From Diphasiastrum complanatum (taxonomy: Eukaryota > Streptophyta > Lycopodiopsida > Lycopodiales > Lycopodiaceae): a DNA stretch of 64,000 nt. The stretch spans positions 36,628,976 through 36,692,975 of the forward strand of contig CM055097.1 of assembly GCA_029204225.1 (NCBI GenBank), given 5' to 3'. Positions 52,401 through 61,400 of this stretch are shown piece after piece. Positions within the stretch are counted from its first letter, which is position 1; every line of letters starts with the position of its first letter. Both the position numbers and the translations under genes were made by a program. The notes under the pieces are model-generated. The model saw only the letters and a list, made by a program, of their open reading frames with translations, was not told where the DNA came from and ran no database searches.

Positions 52401-55400
52401 GCAAATGTTTCCAGTCTCTTTGTTACATGAGAAAGTCTCACCACTAGAAAGCAAATTTTTTGTCTTGTGATGTCTCAGGTTGGCAATTTCAAACCTTACG
52501 TGCCCTTAATAGTTGCTTTGCGGCAATCTGGTATGCAACCTCGTCATTGGGATCAACTTTCATCAGAACTAAAGATGGACCTTCATTTAAATGAAAGCTT
52601 CACTTTGTCAGTGGCCATCAACATGGGTCTTTTGGATCATTTAGAGATCATATCCAATGTTGCTGACATTGCTGGAAAAGAATACAGTATTGAGACTGCA
52701 CTTCTGAAAATGGAAGCTGATTGGAAGACTGCCGATCTTCAAGTGAGGATCTTTTGCATGACCATTCTGAATTTTCCTTGTTAAGACCATTTGGGGTCGC
52801 TAAATTTTTGCAAACTTATGAAGGATAAACTTGTCCATTTGTTAGAGAAACATTTTTGAGTACATTGGTGCAAGATAGAAGCTTCAATTAAATCTCTTCT
52901 GATTTTGCCCTTACGCATTTGATCAAAGCATGATTGAATTGAACAATTACTAGGATGAAGAAAGGTTGCTGAAGTGTTGCTTTTCTTTTTTATTGTTTTC
53001 AGATGTTGTTTCCTTTTTGTATTGGGTCTAAGTTCGGGTCTAAGTTCAACACATTGCACACTTCTGTGGTATGAGGAGCATGGATTAACTATTGGTGGCA
53101 ATTTATATGAAGTATAAAGACCAGAAGGTTGCTATGAATAAGATGATAGTTGGCATCTTCATCCTTTTTAACTTTTGGTAGCATTATCATGACTGCATTC
53201 TTGTCCTTGTTTGCAATCCTTCGAGTATTTGGGTTGTTCATCATGTACCAGGTGTAAGAGTCTTTTGCTCATTCTTGTGATAGTCTCTCAAATCCTTGCA
53301 AAAATTTGGGCAGCGTACTTACTTCATCAACATTACATCTATTCAATTCTTTGCATAATGTACTATTATCCAAAACTCTGAACGAAATGATAATAGAAAC
53401 CCACAGCTTTTATGCAAGTATTCATGAAACAAACTCTTTTTATGTCTTTGAAGTTCTCTTTGTGTTCACCTATATGCTCTTCTATGTTTTTTCGCAATAT
53501 TCTTCGAAATTTGAACATGCTGTTCCTGTGTTTCCTATTTGTATTCATGAAATCATCATGACTCCTCTGCCAGAATTCACTTTCATTTTGACATAGGGCT
53601 GTAAGCCATCATTCTCTTCCAATCAGTGAATAGATGTGTTTTTAATCCACTTAGAATATTCAGAGGTATGATAGGTTGCCTTATGCTGTTAAGCTGAAGA
53701 AGGTTATCTCAAAATGTTTCACACCGTACTGTTGATTAGACTCAGCAGTATTTATGACCCAGGATATTTTTAATGCTCTTTTGCTAGTGCTATTTCACAC
53801 AAAACCTGATATTCAAACTCTATCCAAACAAGAGTGCCAAGGGTTAAAGACTCACAAACTTTTTCTGAATGATAATGAAATAGGCTGGTTTTTGCCTTCT
53901 TGAGTGCATAAAAAGCTCTGTCTAGTTTTCCACGTCCATATCAATTTATGACCGTCAGAGTAAAAAAGCTGGAGGTCACAAGAGAACCATGACACATAAG
54001 GACACACCGGTGGTGCAATTGTCGTATGTGGGTGCTATTCATATATTATTCATGTTTTCTTCAGCAATGTCATAAGATTTTGGAATGTAGCAACAAAGGC
54101 CTAAAATTGCACCTATGACCCAATCCTCTGCAGACATGTGGCATATCCTATTTTCCAATGATGCATGCAGCATTGCACAGGGACATTCTTCTAATTTGTC
54201 GAGTGGCAACGGTCATGTGGCCGTGATATCTTCCCAAAAGTGATCTTCCAGCTTTGGCTGAAGTACTCACCTTAACAGAAGCTATCAAAGAGACTTGCAT
54301 TGTGCTGGGCCTTCTTGGGTGCTTACTTGCAGTGATCATGGAGCAGGGACTTTTTCATCTAGGTTTCTTTCTTGTGTTGCTTTTCTGTACAAATCAAGTT
54401 CTAAAGAAGCAATATTTAATTTTTTTGCAGGTTATGGAGTATAAGGAAACAGGGTCGTACATTGTTAAAATGGATGAATCCCTTCTACAGCAACTGGATG
54501 ATCACATTGCAATGACTCAATCAATGACCTTTTCACCATTCAAAGAACCTTTTGAAGAAAAAATACTTAAATGGGAGTCCCAACTTCTTCTTGTATCCGA
54601 GATCATGGATGAATGGTTTGCACTCCAGAGACAGTGGATGTACCTCGAACCAATTTTCAGCAGTCCAGACATTCAGACACAACTTCCAATTGAAAGCAAA
54701 AGATTCAATACGGTGAACATTGTCTGGCGAAAAGCTGTTGGCCAAGCACACTTGACTCCTCATATCTTAACAATGTGTTCTAGTAAAAAGCTGCTGGAGC
54801 AGTTAAAAGAGTCTAACAAGGTACTTGAGTGTTGAAAAATTCCAGTTATTGGATCCATCTAGTCTCTTTTTCTAGACTGTCCTATAAGTACTCTAAAAAA
54901 TGGATGTATACCTGATAACTAAGAGCAAGGAGGTTTACCATTTTCTTCAACCTTTAAGTCACCTTAGCTTTAAGAGATCCAAAATTGTCTTGTATTATGC
55001 AGCTTATTGACATGGTTCAGAAAGGACTGGCAGACTACTTGGAGACCAAACGGCTTGCTTTCAGCCGCTTTTTCTTTTTATCCAACGATGAATTGCTACA
55101 GATACTGTCTCAGGCTAAAAATCCTTTGGCTGTCCAACCTCATCTGCACAAATGTTTTGAGGCTATATCTGAGCTAGACTTTAAGATTGACATGGAGATA
55201 GTTGCAATCAACTCTGCCGAGGGAGAAAAGGTAAGCAGTGTGGCCTTTAAGTATAGGCTCATCTTGTCAATGATATTTTTAGTGATCTCAATAGAAAAAT
55301 TACCGAGGCTTTTCTTTGCTTCACAGTAGAAAATGCATATGTGTAATTGAGCAGATTGTTCTCTTAGTTTGATTGATCTTATATTAAGAAATAGATGTTG

Positions 55401-58400
55401 TTTTATTTCCTTTTGTACTTGTGCACAGGTACCGTTTGCAACTACTATGCAACCAATTGGAAATGTGGAAAACTGGCTCAGCGAAGTAGAGAAAAAAATG
55501 AAAGAAAGTATCCTGAATCAGGTAACATAGAGTTGGTGTCATTTTGCCAGTAAAAACCATCATTCTGGTTTCTTTTACGTAACTAAAACATCCTGAACAC
55601 TTGCAGATCAAACTTTCCCTGGCTGCATATAAAAAGGTCACACGAACAGATTGGGTCCAGACATGGCCCGGACAAGTTGTGCTTTGTGGAAGCTCTGTTT
55701 ACTGGACGCAACAAGTGGAAGATGCCATTAATCAAGGCAACTTGCAAAATTATTTCGATAACGTGCAGGTAGCAGCTACACATGTGCCTTGTATGACATG
55801 CATATCCACTTGGTATTGTCTCATCCTAATTAGGTGTGTGCTAAGAACTAGGACGGTCAGAAGTCTGCTCAGGCATTGAAAGTTCTCTTTTGTCAGTTAA
55901 CCCATTTGAGATGCACAACATGTGTCGTTCGCAAATATGGAGCATTGAGGATAATTGCCTTACACTTGTCACTTGTGGATGCAACTATTACACCTATCAT
56001 TTTACTAGGATTTCTTTGGAAAGTGTAGATGTTGGGTTCCTTCATAGGCAAGGAGAGAATCTACTTTTATGTTTATGAGAGGTAAAGCTGCTGGATGGGG
56101 CCAGCATAACAGCCATAATAAATGGCCAATTCATGTGACTTTCCAAGCTGAAGCAAATGTTTCTGATACGATGTGACCAGTCCTGTGACTGATCTCTGTA
56201 TGTGCATACAACTCATAAATCAGACTGGCCACGGCCTGTGTGGCCTCTCTGTCCATGTGCGGCTGATGCGCACCGCGAATGCTCTGCTCCCTAGTTTTTT
56301 CCATCGCAATGGTGCAATCCGACCTTTCATGCTAAATTTCAATATAGAGATAATCCAAAGGGACCTGATGGTAAGGCCCATGGCCTTGGATTTTCGGAAC
56401 AATTAGCCTTGCCAGCTCCTCCAATACAACATGTTCCCTTTCAGAATATGATGGAACCAGAACCTTCGGTTGGTAATGACCAGTGGAATTACAATATTGA
56501 ACAAGATATTGGTTCTTTAGAGCAATACACTATCTATGTTGCTGCACAACAACAACAATCTAGACAGTGGACTAGAGCACCATTGGATGCTTTGGATGTG
56601 GAGAAAATCACAGAGGTGCTTAATGTGGGACGAGGTGGACGTTGTCAGGCGGGTTGCCGACAAGACCAACAAGACCGGTCAGAAGATCGTGCATTGCAGA
56701 TACTGCCTAGTCGAATTTGCTGCGTCCCTCACTCACCTTAAAGGCCACCTGCTCGGTGCACGCGCCAAAAATGGTGGCACCTTAAATACTGCCCATTGTG
56801 GCAGCATGTCCGTCCCCGACATGCAGCGACTACTGGACACCTACGGGCTTCGCGGCGCGCATCAGCCGCACATGGACAGAGAGGCCACACAGGCAGTGGC
56901 CAGTTTGATTTACAAGCTGAATCTACCTTTTGCCATCACCGATTCTGAGCCCTTCAGAAGGGCATTCCGCCTTGCACAGTCTGTCAGCCCTAGCTGGAGA
57001 GTCCCTAGTTCAGAGGTTGTCCGCACACACATGCTGAGAGATAGGGTCGAGTCCTTGTCTAGAGAGATGGAGCCTCTACGCCGCCACTGGGCCACATATG
57101 GATGCAGCATCATGTCCGATGGCTGGACTGATGTCAGGAGGAGTGCTCAACATCTTGGTCTCCAGCTGCATGGGTACACAGTTTCTGAGAGCCGTGGATT
57201 GCAATAGAGGGGGGAGAGTCATATCTGCAGAGTTCATGTACGACGTCATTAGGTCTTCCATCCTATCCATAGGCCCCCAACATGTCGTTACGGTGGTGAC
57301 GGACAATGCCACCAACTGCGTTCAGATGGGTGTCATGCTAGAGGCCGAGTTCCCTCACATCGTCCATACCCCCTGTGCAGCGCACGACATAGACCTTCTC
57401 ATGGGGGACATAGGTGCACTTCCCTGGGTTAGAGCCATCGTCCGCGAGCCCCTCTTCCTGGTGACTTTTGTCACCAGAAAGAGGTGTGTTCTTGCCATGT
57501 TCTGGGTGTTCAGCCATTTGGACCTCCGGAAGCCAGCCCCCACACGCTTTGCTTTCGACTTGGTGGTGATCGACCGTTTGATTAGGTGCAGGGCACGGCT
57601 TCTAGAGATGGTTGCCAGTGATCTTTGGCGTGCCAGTACGTTTCAGCACACTGAGGATGGGGAGCACTTTTCTTCCACGGTGAGGGGAGACCAGTTATGG
57701 AGGGATGCACAGACATTGTCAGGACTCCTCCGACCACTCTACATTGTGCTCCGCATGGCTGACAGCGAGGGGTCCACACTTGGACTGGTGTATGAGCTCA
57801 TGGACTGAATCAGACAGTTTTTGCAGCTGCCCATCTTACAGCCAGAGAGGTAAAGCAGTATAGTAATGTAATTGGTCTTTATCTTTTCAGTGGTTGCTAG
57901 TTTGTTTTTCTGTCGATGTTACATTTTTTTCCAAAATTTGCTTCGACTTCGTGCAGGATGACGGAGCTGTAGTTCATCTGGGAGACGCGGTGGTGCTTTC
58001 CCATTCTGTGGCTCGCATTACAGCAGCAGCACAACAGATGCAGCACAGCCTTGACATCTTACCCGAGACACATATGATTATTATTATGCGCATTCTCGCA
58101 TACGTGTCTATTTTATTTTTTTTATGCACTAGATGTTTTCTTTATTACAGTTTGGAGACGTTTTTATACGCTCCCATGGTTACCACATACATGACATGTA
58201 CTTCATTAGTCTTATATGCCTTTCTTTCTTTCTTTCTTTCTCTCTCTCTGCCGCAATGTCAGCCGCAACATCATCCCTTTGCATGGGTCTGGTGGAATCA
58301 GTGGGATCATCAATGCCTAGTAAACAATCCGAGGGCAACACCTCTAGAGGATCCACAATAGATGCAAGTCTGTCACCCAACCTTGCATTGGTGCTGCTTA

Positions 58401-61400
58401 AAACTAGCCATTCCATCTATGCAATAGTAAGGCGATTACGCCTTTTCATGTGAATCAATGAAAATGTGCTCGAGTTGTGCTCGCATACACTGGTGGAACA
58501 ATACTATTGACAATCATAAAATTCAAACAAGCGTATTAGTTGATTTCATCCATTTAAAACCCATCTTTAATCACAGAGAACTTGGTGGGTAAAGAAATAC
58601 TTGTGATAGCACACGCAAGGCCAGCTTTTGTAGAGCTGGGCATCCAGAACCATAAAGGTTCCACCAAGTCACCGCTTTCTCCTGCCTGCTGGGATTCAGC
58701 GCCGCATGATGGCCAACATGATGGCCAAACACACCAACCTCCCTCTTGAAGGCAATGTACTGTGTCTCTACGTGAAATGTCTGGTGACTCCATCCAAGTA
58801 TCTCAACCGATCCAAACCTAGCTCCATGTCTGATGCGTGCTGCTCAGATAGCCACATGGGATGCAACAGGTGGGCAACAAAATGAATCAGCCTACACCTG
58901 TGCTCCCAGATGTCCCGCAACTCCACCATCCTGTTTCACATAGTTAATGACATGTCACCAAATAATTCTGAAGATGTGAAGATGACAACAAACTTATTCC
59001 AATTACACTAGACAGATTCCAAAACAACAAATGTGGGGTGGATGACACTACTGCATATACATCAGGATCTAGTGACATACCGGCTTACGTCAATCGTGCT
59101 CCGTATATGTCAATGCGCCTACAACACTCGAGCAGGCATGTGTGCGCATGGGAGGGAGCCCAAGCGTTTGCCATCACCCTTGACAACACCAAGGAGATGG
59201 CCTTTCAACCTAGAGAGAGTGCTGACAAAACGACCATGACAAAACCTACAGGTCCATCCACGCATCCCAGACCGAACGTCAGACCTAACGAACTCGGGGT
59301 CTTGGTCTACCTCACCCCATAGCTCAAGCATATCACCAGCAGGCATAGTGTGAGATGGTATAGGAAACAGGAAGTACGGAGGTGAAGAAATGTGCAAGAA
59401 AAGACAAAAGGGTTACCGTTTGGTCAGAGAAAACCGGTCCTGGATAAGTGGATATGCGCTCCCACGCAATGCCCTGGGGATGCCAACCCTGAACCCTATC
59501 AAGCAAAACCCTAAACCCTAAGATGGCCAAGGACAAGCAAAAGAAATAGACAAAAAACCCTAAAGCCTCCACAAAAGGCCCTCTATAATTTAAAAAACCT
59601 GCTTTTTGCTCTAAAAAGTAAAGTAAAATGAAAACCCTAACCTTATCTCTCTAGATAGGCTGGTACAGTCTCTCTTTGGACTGTCCCAATCTCTCTCTAT
59701 GATCCGAAAACCCTAAACCTTATAAAGAGGCCTATTTGCATGAGAAAATATGAAAAAACCCGCTTTTTGACCAAAAAAGCACAAGAAAGACCAAACCCTA
59801 ATTTTATCTCTCTACAGAGGCCGGTACAGTCTCTCTCTAGCCTGCCTTATTCTCTCTCATCAATCGGAGCAGAAATGGCCGAAGATCTAAAGCTCCCTCT
59901 CTCTCAATCTCTACACAAAATCTGTGAAATGAGGACCAAAAATGCCTTGGTAGGGGTTTTGGGGGTTTTGGTAGGAAATTGGCAAAAAATTAATTAATTG
60001 ATTAATTATTTAATTAATTGAAGGTACCGTACCACGGTTCATGAACCGTGGTACGGTTCACCCCACGGTTCCCAGTACCCACGGTTTTGGGAACCGTGGG
60101 TTCTATGATTAAAATATAGACAAATAATAATGTGAAAATGTTTTCGGGTGTTGCTGTTTACTTCTCTATGTAAATGATTTGGAATTACTTTTGGGAGTTG
60201 TTATTAATTTTGGTACTTTAATACTATCTTTGGGTCTCCTCTCTAAGATGAAATTACAAATGTTATTAAATGGCACTAAAGTCTTTCATTACGTTTTCTT
60301 AGTTAGAATACTTTTTGGATGCTATTTGCTACTTTTGTCTTTCATTAATTGCCGATATCTATTAGAGTTCATAACATGGTATCAAAGCACTTTCCTACCT
60401 CTTAGTTGCTGGTTTTTTCTTCTCCATAAGCCATTGTTGCCCTATCATCTCCTCTTCTCCCAATTGCTACCTTGGTTTCTTGTCTATTAGCAATCGCTGG
60501 CCTTTCTTGCTTCTCCCTACTCCATCATGGGCCTCTCGTCTTTGTTTCTCCCAATCTCTACCCGATCATTTCATTTTCTCTTAATTATTGCATCGTGTAC
60601 TTGTATCCTCTCCCCCCCTCCCAATCAATGTCTTGCCCTAGTTGCCTCATTCTGGTCCATCGTTGTTCTAGTGCTATCTATAGTTCCATTGTTGCCCTCC
60701 TTTTCCTTGTTTATCCATCATTGGCCCTACCGCTTTCTTGTTGCTAGCTGCCCCTAGTATTTTTCTAGTCTATGTTTGTGGCCCTATTGCTCATCATGCC
60801 TACCAAGCGTTTTACACCATTCATAAACAAAATCCTATTCCTTGTATGGATAACTTATTTTTCATTTGGGTGAAGCAGCTTTTTTGTTTCTAAAGTGATC
60901 TATGTTTTGAATAACTTCAGATTTGCATACGTCCTGGCGGCAAGCCCACTCGCCTACTTTCCAAATTGTTATGAATGATATTTTAGACAGCTGCTTGGTG
61001 TTTGTAGCTATTAGGAAGTGGATCTATTTGATTGTGTACTCCCCTAGAGAGGAGTAGACCCTTAGGCAATTGCTTAGGACAAACTACACTATATTCTTGC
61101 CAAACCCTTCTACCTAGAGTCCTCTATACTAGGATTTGGAAAAGGTAAAACATTAAGCAAATGTGATACATCAGTTTAAATTCGCAACAAAATTATTCAA
61201 AAAATCACCATCTTTTAGATAAGAAAGACACACATGATACTTCGAACTTTCCAAATATTGATTAGTTCATAAGCAAATATAAAAGGTAGATCTAGCATTT
61301 TTACATCGCCTTTAGGTTCAATTAATGAGCCATTATTTTAGAAAGAAAGAATACGGATTACATAATCCTTCCGTAGCGTCTCATTATTGAAATAAAGATA

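Noticed and set aside
54254-54430. In-frame extension upstream of dynein exon O
   Set aside because: The acceptor at 54430 is strong, exon N joins in phase, and the extension has no dynein similarity.
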